Shown one piece after another: positions 8,256 to 15,048 of a DNA stretch of 23,551 nt. The DNA is taken from the NCBI GenBank assembly GCA_045601405.1, contig JAZRZO010000045.1:1-23551 (forward strand). Reading direction: 5' to 3'. Both the position numbers and the translations under genes were made by a program. The notes below the pieces were generated by a model. The model saw only the letters and a list, made by a program, of their open reading frames with translations. It had not been told where the DNA came from and searched no databases. The stretch comes from RGIG5612 sp045601405. GTDB taxonomy: Bacteria > Bacillota > Clostridia > Lachnospirales > Lachnospiraceae. Each line of letters opens with the position of its first letter. Positions within the stretch are counted from its first letter, which is position 1.

Positions 8256-9313
8256 TATTGTCCCTCCCAATTCCATGTATAAGAGGTATACCGACCTCCG
8301 CCGATTTTAATAATTTCTTGATTGTCCATTAATTCTTTCAGTGCACGTTCTACTGTCGTTTGACTGATATCCGGACACTGACTCATGATTTGAGTTTTTG
8401 TGATTTTTCCAGTTGTATTTCGGATGATTTCTCGAACTCTCCCTGGTTTTGATAAGCCTTTAGTAATTAATATCTCAACTCTGGATTCAAACTCCCGGTA
8501 TGCCGCCAGAATCACTCCCAATATATACCGAACAAAAGGCAGATAATCATTATTTCCTTCATGCCATTTTTCGGAACTTTCCTGTAGCGCCTCATAATAG
8601 GTTTCTTTGGTATCAGCAATCAACTTCTCAATACTGATATATTTTCCGACAATATAACCGCTGCGATATAAAAGCAATAATGTCATCAGTCGGCTCATCC
8701 GGCCATTTCCATCACTAAACGGATGTATACAGAGAAAATCCAGAATAAACATCGGAATCAAGATCAGCGGATCCAACTCCGGATCATCAATCACATTCTG
8801 AAAAGCATTGCAGAGATTATCGATTGCCTCAGGTGTCTCCCAAGCAGAGACAGGCTGAAACCTTACCCGGGCGCTTCCGTCAGCCAGCTCCTCTGCAATG
8901 ATATTATCCGAAATCTTATAATTTCCGCCAATTGAAGCATTGCTGAACGTATAAAGATCGCGGTGTAACTGTAAGATCATTCCCGGTCTTACCGGAATAT
9001 AATCATAATTTTCGTGTATTGTATTGAGGACATCTCGATAACCTGCGATCTCGCGTTCACTCCGTCCCTTTGGAGTTGTCTTGTTCATCACTATTTTTTT
9101 GAGACGATCTTCCGTAGTGATGATGCCTTCAATGCGGTTGGATGCCTCCGTGCTTTGGATCTTTGCAATCTCGAGCAGTTCAGTAAGCACATCTTTTTGC
9201 GCTTCGATAAAAAGATTCTGTTGTCCTTTTTGTTCATGAATCTGCGCCAGATAAGTTACAATTTCCGGCGTTAATAGTTTCTGATATTCTGATTTATAAT
9301 TAAATGCTCTCAT
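8255..9313 (-). CDS. Fic family protein with winged-helix C-terminus
   Basis: Fic enzymes usually transfer AMP to target proteins. The 352-residue protein has the inhibitory helix motif S58-xxx-E62-G63, which occludes ATP in class II Fic proteins, a DUF4172/Fic N-terminal region, and the full active-site motif HPFSDGNGRMSR with catalytic H197 and R205. The last 80 residues form a winged helix (TKTQIMSQCPDISQTTVERAL then a GGGRYTSY wing), common in Fic proteins that also bind DNA. All key residues are present, so activity held in check by its own N-terminus is expected. It is the first gene of the island operon behind a recognisable promoter, and its stop overlaps the start of the DUF3800 gene. 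Confidence 0.93.
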   Translation of the reverse strand: MRAFNYKSEYQKLLTPEIVTYLAQIHEQKGQQNLFIEAQKDVLTELLEIAKIQSTEASNRIEGIITTEDRLKKIVMNKTTPKGRSEREIAGYRDVLNTIHENYDYIPVRPGMILQLHRDLYTFSNASIGGNYKISDNIIAEELADGSARVRFQPVSAWETPEAIDNLCNAFQNVIDDPELDPLILIPMFILDFLCIHPFSDGNGRMSRLMTLLLLYRSGYIVGKYISIEKLIADTKETYYEALQESSEKWHEGNNDYLPFVRYILGVILAAYREFESRVEILITKGLSKPGRVREIIRNTTGKITKTQIMSQCPDISQTTVERALKELMDNQEIIKIGGGRYTSYTWNWEGQ

Positions 9314-9371
9314 TTAATTTCCTCACCTCATTGGTTAAGTTTGTCATTTTTAATCGTTTTGATGCAATTAA

Positions 9372-9400
9372 AGTTTAGCATAGAAAACCTACTCAGTCAA
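9372..9400 (-). promoter_or_regulatory. Promoter of the fic-led island operon
   Basis: On the minus strand TTGACT (9400–9395) and TAAACT (9377–9372) are separated by 17 bases, a good housekeeping sigma-factor match. Transcription would begin about 50 bases before the fic ATG. Confidence 0.6.
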
Positions 9401-9401
9401 A

Positions 9402-9440
9402 TTCAATATAGTCATTTTCTTTCAAAACGACTATATTGAA
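9402..9440. promoter_or_regulatory. Perfect 12-bp inverted repeat next to the fic promoter
   Basis: TTCAATATAGTC (9402–9413) and its exact complement GACTATATTGAA (9429–9440) are separated by 15 bases and end one base upstream of the -35 box. The spacing of about 27 bases centre to centre and the position suggest an operator for a dimeric regulator, possibly the winged-helix domain of Fic itself. There is no T tract, so it is not a terminator. Confidence 0.5.
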
Positions 9441-9455
9441 CTACATTATGACATA

Positions 9456-9501
9456 AATAAAAGCCAATAACTGTCCTTTGTAACAGCTAATGGCTTTTAT
9501 T
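9456..9501. terminator. Terminator between guaA and the island
   Basis: AATAAAAGCCA and TGGCTTTTATT form the outer stem, with an inner CTGT/ACAG helix around CCTTTGTA. The A and T flanks make it usable in both directions. It probably ends the guaA transcript, about 50 bases beyond the guaA stop, before the fic promoter. Confidence 0.65.
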
Positions 9502-9548
9502 CTGCTTTTAGATATTAAATATGAGCCTTCTCCAAAGGCCACAGGCAA

Positions 9549-10529
9549 TCACTCGTACTCTATCGTCGCAACAGGTTTGGCGGAGAGGTCGTACATCACG
9601 CGGTTTACACCGGCTACCTCTGCGATAATACGGTCTCTGATCTTATATAAAACCGCATACGGGATCTCCTCTATAGTAGCGCTTGTCGCGTCAACGGAAT
9701 TGACGGCACGGATAAATACCATCCAGTCATCGGTACGCTTTCCGTCCTTAATACCGGTCGACGTGAAAGGCGGAACAGCGGTAAAATACTGCCAGACCCT
9801 GTCCTCCAAACCGGCAGCAGCAAACTCCTCGCGAAGGATAGCATCCGATTCGCGCACAGCTTCTAAACGGTCGCGGGTGATAGCGCCCACGCATCTTACA
9901 CCGAGGCCGGGGCCGGGGAAGGGCTGGCGGCTGACCATGGAATCGGGAAGACCCAGTTCGTGGCCGACACAGCGGACTTCATCCTTATATAAAAACTTTA
10001 CAGGCTCTACCAGCTCAAAATTCAGCTCTTCCGGAAGCCCTCCGACATTGTGGTGGGCCTTTACGCCATCAGATTCCAGGATGTCAGGATAGATGGTTCC
10101 CTGTCCCAAAAACTCTATGCCGTCCAGCCCGGCAGCCTCTTCCGCAAAAACATCTATGAATTCAGCGCCGATGATCTTCCTTTTTGTCTCGGGATCATCA
10201 ACCCCAGCAAGCCGGTCCAGAAAGCGATCCACAGCATCCACATAGATCAGATTCGCGCCAAGCTCTTCCTTAAAGACCCTGACAACCTGCTCGGGCTCTC
10301 CCTTTCTCAGCAGACCGTGATTTACATGCACGCATACAAGATTCTGTCCTATTGCCTTGATGAGAAGAGCAGCGCATACAGAAGAGTCCACACCGCCTGA
10401 CAGGGCAAGGAGAACCTTTTTATCGCCAACCTGTTCTTTGATAAGTCGTATCTGCTCCTGGATAAACTGCTGCGCGAGCTCAGGAGTATTGATCCTCTTC
10501 ATTGTTTCAGGACGTAAATTATCAGCCAT
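9549..10529 (-). CDS. guaA: GMP synthase, ATP-pyrophosphatase and dimerisation domains only
   Basis: Converts XMP to GMP through an adenylated intermediate in purine synthesis. The 326 residues carry the PP-loop SGGVDSS (44–50), the VNHGLLRKGE segment, the GQGTIYPDILES and QPFPGPGLGVR motifs and the conserved C-terminal dimerisation domain ending TIEYE. Typical bacterial GuaA has about 510 residues with a class I glutaminase domain first; that domain is missing here. A GGAGGG site lies seven bases before the ATG and a good promoter just beyond, so the short form is a real gene, not a truncation. It must use ammonia directly or a glutaminase subunit encoded elsewhere, as in archaeal split GuaAa/GuaAb. 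Its 3' end is the island insertion site. Confidence 0.95.
   Translation of the reverse strand: MADNLRPETMKRINTPELAQQFIQEQIRLIKEQVGDKKVLLALSGGVDSSVCAALLIKAIGQNLVCVHVNHGLLRKGEPEQVVRVFKEELGANLIYVDAVDRFLDRLAGVDDPETKRKIIGAEFIDVFAEEAAGLDGIEFLGQGTIYPDILESDGVKAHHNVGGLPEELNFELVEPVKFLYKDEVRCVGHELGLPDSMVSRQPFPGPGLGVRCVGAITRDRLEAVRESDAILREEFAAAGLEDRVWQYFTAVPPFTSTGIKDGKRTDDWMVFIRAVNSVDATSATIEEIPYAVLYKIRDRIIAEVAGVNRVMYDLSAKPVATIEYE
9553..9564. other. Putative right attachment site in guaA
   Basis: The 12-bp core TCGTACTCTATC covers the codons for the last residues of GuaA and is repeated at 605–616. GuaA still ends normally, as expected when an integrase recombines within the last codons without destroying the gene. 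Confidence 0.65.
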
Positions 10530-10562
10530 TTTTCACCCTCCGTAAAATTCAATGATAAAAAC

Positions 10563-10591
10563 ATTCTACTCGCAATCATGTGGATTTTCAA
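10563..10591 (-). promoter_or_regulatory. guaA promoter
   Basis: On the minus strand TTGAAA (10591–10586), a 17-base spacer and TAGAAT (10568–10563) match the housekeeping consensus at five of six positions each. The predicted leader is only about 27 bases, leaving no room for a purine riboswitch. Confidence 0.7.
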
Positions 10592-10710
10592 TAAAATACT
10601 GAGCAGAGTCTCCGGTCATCAGACGATATCCGTACCGGGAAGCAGTCAACGATGCGGATCATTCGCGATCAAACACTATTATAGTAAAGAAAAAAAGAAT
10701 ATAAATAGAA

Positions 10711-10739
10711 TTGATAAATACATCAGCAGCTTGTAGAAT
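10711..10739 (+). promoter_or_regulatory. Promoter of ispE and the GntR gene
   Basis: TTGATA, a 17-base spacer and TAGAAT, each five of six to consensus. The start of transcription would be near 10746, which shows that the in-frame ATG at 10745 cannot be the ispE start and supports the ATG at 10808. Confidence 0.65.
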
Positions 10740-10807
10740 GAATTTTGTATACACGACTAAATGCTGTATATCAGGTACGAACAGATCAAATAAGGTTCTG
10801 CGGTTCT

Positions 10808-11656
10808 ATGGAAGAGATCGGGCTCAAAGCCTATGGGAAAATCAATATAGGGCTTGACGTAACAGGTGTGCGGGAGGATGGCTATCACCTTGTAAAGATG
10901 ATAATGCAGACAGTTGATATCTATGACGAGGTTAGCGTGAGCCGGAGAGCGGCAGGGATCACGCTCAGCGCGGATAAACCGTTTGTTCCCGTTGATGAAC
11001 GAAACATTGCTTTTAAGGCGGTCGAAAAGATAGCGAAAGCCTTTAATATCAGCTCCGGAGTCCATATAGATATCAAAAAAAACATCCCCGTAGCTGCCGG
11101 AATGGCCGGGGGGAGCGCGGATGCCGCCGCGGTGATAAAAGCGATGGACGGGATCTTCGGGCTCGGGATGAGTCCGGAAAGAATGGATGAGATCGCAACA
11201 GAGCTTGGAGCGGACGTACCGTTTTGCTTAAGAAAAGGAACGTATCTGGCAGAAGGCATAGGAGAAAAGCTGACTAAGCTTTCTGATATGCCGCATTGCT
11301 ATGCACTGATAATAAACCCGGGGTTCGGAGTATCAACGCCGTGGGCATATAAACAGATAGACGCGATAGATAGCATAGAGCATCCGGACATAAGCGCAAT
11401 GATCGATGCTATAAACAGAAAGGATGCCGCCGGAGTTGCCGCATCGATGGGAAATGTCCTGGAGCAGGCGGTAATACCCGAATATAAGGTAATAGGGGAT
11501 ATCAAAAACGCGATGCACAGAGCAGGAGCTCTGGGGGCGCTGATGAGCGGCTCCGGGCCTACAGTGTTCGGGCTGTTTGACAACCGGATAAACAGAGAAA
11601 AGGCTTTGAAGATGTTTGAAGGAGAAGCATATGGCAGATTTAAAGTTGAATTTTGA
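10808..11656 (+). CDS. ispE: 4-diphosphocytidyl-2-C-methyl-D-erythritol kinase
   Basis: ATP-dependent kinase of the non-mevalonate (MEP) route to isoprenoid precursors, cytosolic. The protein of 282 residues has the GHMP-kinase pattern: an N-terminal AYGKINIGLDV strand with K11, the glycine-rich ATP loop PVAAGMAGGSADAA (about 94–107), the ELGADVPF segment with the presumed catalytic Asp near 136, and the C-terminal SGSGPTVFGLF motif. I chose the ATG at 10808 because family members start right before the LKAYGKIN strand and because the promoter lies at 10711–10739. The next gene, a GntR regulator, overlaps the 3' end by 26 bases, so the two are co-transcribed. Confidence 0.94.
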   Translation: MEEIGLKAYGKINIGLDVTGVREDGYHLVKMIMQTVDIYDEVSVSRRAAGITLSADKPFVPVDERNIAFKAVEKIAKAFNISSGVHIDIKKNIPVAAGMAGGSADAAAVIKAMDGIFGLGMSPERMDEIATELGADVPFCLRKGTYLAEGIGEKLTKLSDMPHCYALIINPGFGVSTPWAYKQIDAIDSIEHPDISAMIDAINRKDAAGVAASMGNVLEQAVIPEYKVIGDIKNAMHRAGALGALMSGSGPTVFGLFDNRINREKALKMFEGEAYGRFKVEF

Positions 11657-12299
11657 CGAATATATCCCCCTGCGAGATATTGTATTTAAAACACTGAGAG
11701 AAGCTATAATAACCGGAGACCTCAAGCCAGGAGAGCGTCTGATGGAGATCAAGCTGGCGGATGAACTGGGCGTTTCAAGGACGCCCGTAAGGGAAGCCAT
11801 CAGAAAGCTGGAACTGGAAGGTCTTGTTATCATGACGGCCCGGAAGGGGGCAGAGGTGGCACCTATCAACGAGAAGGATCTGAAGGAAGTCCTTGAGATA
11901 AGAAAATCACTTGAAAGCCTTGCATGCGAGCTTGCATGCCGGAATGTCACGGACGAAAACATCGAGGAGATAAAGGCGATAAATCGGGAAATAGAGGAGG
12001 CGGTGCAGAGAGGGGACATCGAAACAATAACTCATAAAGACGTGATATTTCACGATATGATAAACAGCCTGAGCCGGAATAATCGTCTGGTAAGTATGCT
12101 GCATCAGCTGAAGGAGCATATTTACAGATACAGATTTGAGTATATCAAGGATATGCGGAATAAGGGAACGATAGTCGAAGAGCATGAAAAGATAATAGAG
12201 GCATTTATCGAAAGGAACGGCAAAAATGCCAAAAGGGAAATAGAAAGTCATATCGAGGTGCAGGAAAAATACATCCTGAATACATTGATTAAGAATTGA
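11631..12299 (+). CDS. GntR-family regulator, FCD (FadR) subfamily
   Basis: DNA-binding transcription regulator with a small-molecule domain. Residues 10–75 are the GntR winged helix (LREAIITGDLKPGERL, then LADELGVSRTPVREAIRKLE). Residues 80–220 form the helical FCD domain with the usual metal-binding pattern D137-xxx-H141, H185 and H207, which typically binds a metal plus an organic acid. The longest frame starts at a TTG at 11616; the ATG at 11631 has GGAG at the right distance and is preferred (222 residues). It overlaps the ispE end by 26 bases. The effector and targets cannot be told from sequence; no nearby catabolic genes suggest one. Confidence 0.92.
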   Translation: MADLKLNFDEYIPLRDIVFKTLREAIITGDLKPGERLMEIKLADELGVSRTPVREAIRKLELEGLVIMTARKGAEVAPINEKDLKEVLEIRKSLESLACELACRNVTDENIEEIKAINREIEEAVQRGDIETITHKDVIFHDMINSLSRNNRLVSMLHQLKEHIYRYRFEYIKDMRNKGTIVEEHEKIIEAFIERNGKNAKREIESHIEVQEKYILNTLIKN

Positions 12300-12313
12300 A
12301 AATGTTGTAATAT
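12285..12313 (+). promoter_or_regulatory. Possible promoter for the 149-residue gene and aqpZ
   Basis: TTGATT, a 17-base spacer and TAATAT overlap the end of the GntR gene. The -10 box is only four of six to consensus, so this is tentative. A short TGAGA/TCTCA stem follows in the leader. Confidence 0.35.
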
Positions 12314-12364
12314 ACTCAGGTTGAGATTTCGGAAAAGGCAGTCTCAAAAGGAAGGAAGGCTGAT

Positions 12365-12814
12365 ATGAGTACATGGGTGATCATAATGCTTGTTGTTTTA
12401 GGCGTGTTGATCATAGCGCTTCTGGCATTATTTATTTTCGGAAGACGGACACAGAAAAAACAGGAAGCACAGGAAGAGGACATGCGCAGGCAGGCGCAGC
12501 CGATGACCTTTTATATCATCGATAAAAAGAAAATGCGCCTCAAGGATGCAGGTCTTCCCAAGGTGGTTTATGATTCTTCGCCGAAGCTCGCCAGGGTATC
12601 CAAGGTGCCGATACTTAAAGTAAAGGTCGGAAATAAAGTTACAAATCTTGTATGCGACGGTGAGGTTTATAAAACTCTTCTTCCGAAGCAGGAGGTCAAG
12701 GCACAGGTAGCGGGAATATATGTAGTTTCCGCGAAGAGAGTCAGGGGTCCTGTTTACGAAGATAAAAAGAGCAAGAAGAAGAATAAAGAAAGTTTTATCG
12801 ATAGGCTGAGGTAA
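12365..12814 (+). CDS. Single-pass membrane protein of unknown function
   Basis: Residues 4–26 form one strongly hydrophobic helix (IIMLVVLGVLIIALLALFIF) followed by RR and Lys, so the body is expected in the cytoplasm. A charged linker (about 28–45) leads to a compact beta-rich region of about 80 residues with MTFYIIDKKKMRL and VGNKVTNLVCDGEVYKTLLP, and the C-terminus is a run of Lys (KKSKKKNKE). I do not recognise a characterised family, although similar proteins occur in Lachnospiraceae. A GGAAGG site precedes the ATG. It lies 33 bases before aqpZ and may share its transcript; this gives no clear hint to its role. Confidence 0.8.
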   Translation: MSTWVIIMLVVLGVLIIALLALFIFGRRTQKKQEAQEEDMRRQAQPMTFYIIDKKKMRLKDAGLPKVVYDSSPKLARVSKVPILKVKVGNKVTNLVCDGEVYKTLLPKQEVKAQVAGIYVVSAKRVRGPVYEDKKSKKKNKESFIDRLR

Positions 12815-12847
12815 TGGTAATCTGCAGCAAAAGAAAAGAAGGGTAAA

Positions 12848-13537
12848 ATGCAGACATTCAAAAAATATCTCGCAGAATTTATAGGAACGGCGGTTCTTGT
12901 CATCTTCGGATGCGGAACAGCGATGACAGTTGGATGCGACAGCGAATCAGGAAGCGGATATATTCTTACTGCTCTCGCTTTTGGTCTGGTGATTGTGGCT
13001 ATGGCTTACTCCATCGGCAACACCTCGGGATGCCATATCAACCCCGCGGTTTCCATAGGAATGCTCGTATCCGGCAAAATCTCAGTAAAGGATTTCTTTG
13101 GTTATATCATTTCTCAGTTCCTTGGCGGTATTGCCGGGGCAGCTATTCTTAAAGGGATCTTCACATGGGCAGGTCTTGAAGATAAAACAGGCGGTCTCGG
13201 ATCCAACGCTCTTGCAAATGGAAACGTTGGCGCGAGCATCGTGATCGAGATAATACTCACGTGTGTTTTTGTTCTGGCGATAATAGGCGTTACCAGTAAG
13301 GTTGAGAACAGCAGTGTAGCAGGCATCGTTATCGGCCTCACGCTGGCACTCATCCATATCTTCGGGATCGGCCTCACAGGGACATCTGTTAACCCGGCCC
13401 GCTCATTAGGTCCGGCCATCTTCGCCGGCGGAGACGCGTTGTCAAACGTATGGGTGTTCATAGTTGCACCGCTTGCAGGCGGTATCATCGCTGCACTTAT
13501 CTACAAGAACATCGATGCAGCGAAAGCAGGCAAATAA
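12848..13537 (+). CDS. aqpZ: Aquaporin Z-type water channel
   Basis: Major intrinsic protein forming a membrane water pore. The 229 residues have six hydrophobic helices and both half-helix loops: HINPAVS (NPA at 65–67) and SVNPARSLGPA (NPA at 182–184). The selectivity filter can be read as F45, H170, T179 and R185, the combination of water-specific AqpZ rather than glycerol channels, which replace His and Phe by smaller residues. Length matches the family. AAGAAGGG precedes the ATG. No glycerol kinase gene is close, in keeping with water transport. A strong terminator follows at once, so it ends its transcription unit. Confidence 0.93.
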   Translation: MQTFKKYLAEFIGTAVLVIFGCGTAMTVGCDSESGSGYILTALAFGLVIVAMAYSIGNTSGCHINPAVSIGMLVSGKISVKDFFGYIISQFLGGIAGAAILKGIFTWAGLEDKTGGLGSNALANGNVGASIVIEIILTCVFVLAIIGVTSKVENSSVAGIVIGLTLALIHIFGIGLTGTSVNPARSLGPAIFAGGDALSNVWVFIVAPLAGGIIAALIYKNIDAAKAGK

Positions 13538-13559
13538 AGGTATCAGAAAAACAAAAAGC

Positions 13560-13594
13560 AAAGCTGTTATGCGTTATGCATGGCAGCTTTTTTT
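13560..13594 (+). terminator. Terminator after aqpZ
   Basis: AAAGCTG (13560–13566) pairs with CAGCTTT (13584–13590), with a further TATGC/GCAT-type pairing inside, followed by seven T residues. Confidence 0.85.
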
Positions 13595-13614
13595 AATATA
13601 TGATCCCGGCCGCG

Positions 13615-13646
13615 ACTCGAAATAACTGTAAACAGTTATTTCGAGT
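13615..13646. repeat. Perfect 15-bp inverted repeat (palindrome with 2-base centre)
   Basis: ACTCGAAATAACTGT and its exact complement ACAGTTATTTCGAGT flank AA. There is no T tract on either side, so it is not a normal terminator. It lies between the aqpZ terminator and the promoter of the XRE gene and could be an operator or a small palindromic repeat element. Confidence 0.7.
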
Positions 13647-13674
13647 GATAAAAGTAATTGAATATAGGTATATT

Positions 13675-13701
13675 CAGGCGGTGATATTGCCTGCTTTTTT
13701 T
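13675..13701 (+). terminator. Weak hairpin with T tract before the XRE gene
   Basis: CAGGC (13675–13679) pairs with GCCTG (13689–13693) and seven T residues follow closely. The five-base stem is short for a terminator. It overlaps the -35 box of the next promoter, so it may be a back-up stop insulating that promoter from upstream readthrough. Confidence 0.4.
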
Positions 13702-13716
13702 GGATTATACTATAAT
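13687..13716 (+). promoter_or_regulatory. Promoter of the XRE regulator
   Basis: TTGCCT, an 18-base spacer and a perfect TATAAT (13711–13716). Transcription would start near 13723, so a start codon at the TTG at 13722 is unlikely and one of the later GTG/ATG codons is used. Confidence 0.6.
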
Positions 13717-13778
13717 CTGTCTTGCTTGGAAGGAAATTACTGCTTGTGGTAGAAAGGTTTGAACAGGAAAACGAAAAA

Positions 13779-14075
13779 ATGGGGAAGCGCCTGCAGGATT
13801 ACAGAGTGTCCCTGAAGATAACGCAAAAAGAAGTGGCAGCCGCCTGCGGACTGTCCAAGAACTATATCTCGGCAGTTGAGCGGGGTGCTCATAAGGTGAC
13901 GCTTCAGACCTTGATCGGCTATTGCAGGATACTCAACAGAACCCCCAATGAACTGCTTGGCATGGGGGAGGAGGAGATCATACCGGAGCTGGTAAACATC
14001 CTTAAAGAAATGGACACTAAAGAACAGGAGATAATCCTGGAGATAATCAAGAATGTGACCCGTTTTTCCGGCTGA
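13779..14075 (+). CDS. Small XRE-family helix-turn-helix regulator
   Basis: A protein of 98 residues that is almost only a Cro/C1-type DNA-binding domain: GKRLQDYRVSLKITQKEVAAA, the recognition helix SKNYISAVERG, and LIGYCRILNRTPNELLG, followed by an acidic tail with EEIIPELVNILKEMD. Such proteins act as dimeric repressors. The start is uncertain: the frame is open from TTG at 13722, a GTG at 13746 follows GGAAGG with 12-base spacing, and the ATG at 13779 follows AGGA and begins exactly where the domain begins. I prefer the ATG. The palindrome at 13615–13646 is a candidate operator. It stands alone, convergent with mecA. Confidence 0.85.
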   Translation: MGKRLQDYRVSLKITQKEVAAACGLSKNYISAVERGAHKVTLQTLIGYCRILNRTPNELLGMGEEEIIPELVNILKEMDTKEQEIILEIIKNVTRFSG

Positions 14076-14097
14076 TCAGGAATATAAAAGCTCTATA

Positions 14098-14727
14098 TCA
14101 GATCTCCGCAAGATGCTGAAGAGCGTTGTCGCGGATGATGATGTCAAAATGCTCTTCAAGGTAGGCGTCCCTGGCAAAACTCATTAATTCTTTATTCCCG
14201 TACTCCAGTGCTGAATTGCAGACCATGCCGAATTCCCTGATATCATGGGATGACATGGACAGAAGCAGGTAGTATCTGTTGCCGCCCTTATCCTTGTAAA
14301 GAGAATTAACGCCGTTATATATGCCGTTCATCCGATGCGCGAAGTCTATAACCGTATCCAGCGAGGCAAAGGAAAAAAGCCGTTCCATTTCCGGTTGCTC
14401 CGGAAGAGCGGGGGCATCTTCCTCGAGGCCCTCGTCGTTTAAATGCGTGAAGGAGGAGAAGCCGGTGTCCATTTCCTCCGGATCCTCAACCTTGGTTATC
14501 ATCAAAACGATGCAGTCCATTGAAACAGGGATGGCTTCGATCATCAGCGGCAGGTCGCGCGCCTCAAAGCCGACCTCGTTTGAAGCCTGCTCCATCATAT
14601 CCTGAAAAAGCCCTCTTGTTTTTTCCGTGCCATATGTAAGTTCACTCATCCGGATCTGTCTTGAAGCGAGATCCGAGCGGCTCAGGGTGCATTTTATCTG
14701 ATTTTCATTGATGCGTTCTATTTTCAT
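14098..14727 (-). CDS. mecA: Adaptor protein MecA
   Basis: MecA brings substrate proteins to the ClpC–ClpP protease; in Bacillus it controls competence by degrading ComK. The 209 residues show the family N-terminus MKIERINENQIKCTLSRSDL and the C-terminal ClpC-binding domain (about 115–209, SFASLDTVIDFAHRM through LEEHFDIIIRDNALQHL), joined by an acidic Glu/Asp-rich linker with several Pro. The frame extends 21 codons upstream to an ATG at 14790, but homologues begin at MKIERINENQ, so 14727 is chosen. No Shine-Dalgarno sequence lies before that ATG, and a promoter places the transcript start almost on it, which suggests a leaderless message. Confidence 0.92.
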   Translation of the reverse strand: MKIERINENQIKCTLSRSDLASRQIRMSELTYGTEKTRGLFQDMMEQASNEVGFEARDLPLMIEAIPVSMDCIVLMITKVEDPEEMDTGFSSFTHLNDEGLEEDAPALPEQPEMERLFSFASLDTVIDFAHRMNGIYNGVNSLYKDKGGNRYYLLLSMSSHDIREFGMVCNSALEYGNKELMSFARDAYLEEHFDIIIRDNALQHLAEI

Positions 14728-14733
14728 ATAGCG

Positions 14734-14762
14734 AAAATAATCGAAAACGCTTGAAAAGTCAA
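14734..14762 (-). promoter_or_regulatory. mecA promoter abutting the start codon
   Basis: On the minus strand TTGACT (14762–14757), 17 bases, then TATTTT (14739–14734). The expected transcription start seven bases later coincides with the mecA ATG at 14727. Confidence 0.5.
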
Positions 14763-15048
14763 TAGATAAATTATATACTTTCTGTGACATGGGAAACGGA
14801 AGCGAAAGGCTTAAAAAACAAGGCTTTAAGCAAAAGCAGTAAACGTTTGATCACAGCTTCCACATTTCTTGCGAACCCGGATCGCGGTTCACTTTCCCCA
14901 TTATTAAATGGTCTTTTATTCTTTTTCCCGTGCATGAAAACGGATGAATGATTATCACGAATGCATCTTCAGGATTAAACGCAAAGGCGTGGACAGGTCC
15001 TTTGTGTGGCTCTGACATCCGATCATCAAAAAAGAAAGGAGGCGGTAA
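14763..15048. other. Divergent intergenic region between mecA and the 76-residue gene
   Basis: I see no gene or known riboswitch. A 7-bp stem GCTTAAA/TTTAAGC (14809–14831) and a near-palindrome GAACCCGGATCGCGGTTC (about 14874–14891) are the only visible structures, neither followed by a T tract. The last 12 bases carry the AAGGAGG ribosome site of the next gene. A promoter for that gene is not clear. Confidence 0.4.

Noticed and set aside
10530..10562. Purine riboswitch before guaA
   Set aside because: The predicted leader is about 27 bases, far too short, and none of the conserved purine-aptamer segments is present.
10745..10807. N-terminal extension of IspE from ATG 10745
   Set aside because: It lies at the predicted transcription start, lacks a ribosome site and is absent from the family; ATG 10808 fits.
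11299..12019. Long minus-strand frames opposite ispE and the GntR gene
   Set aside because: Shadows of the well-supported plus-strand genes, with no motifs or ribosome sites of their own.
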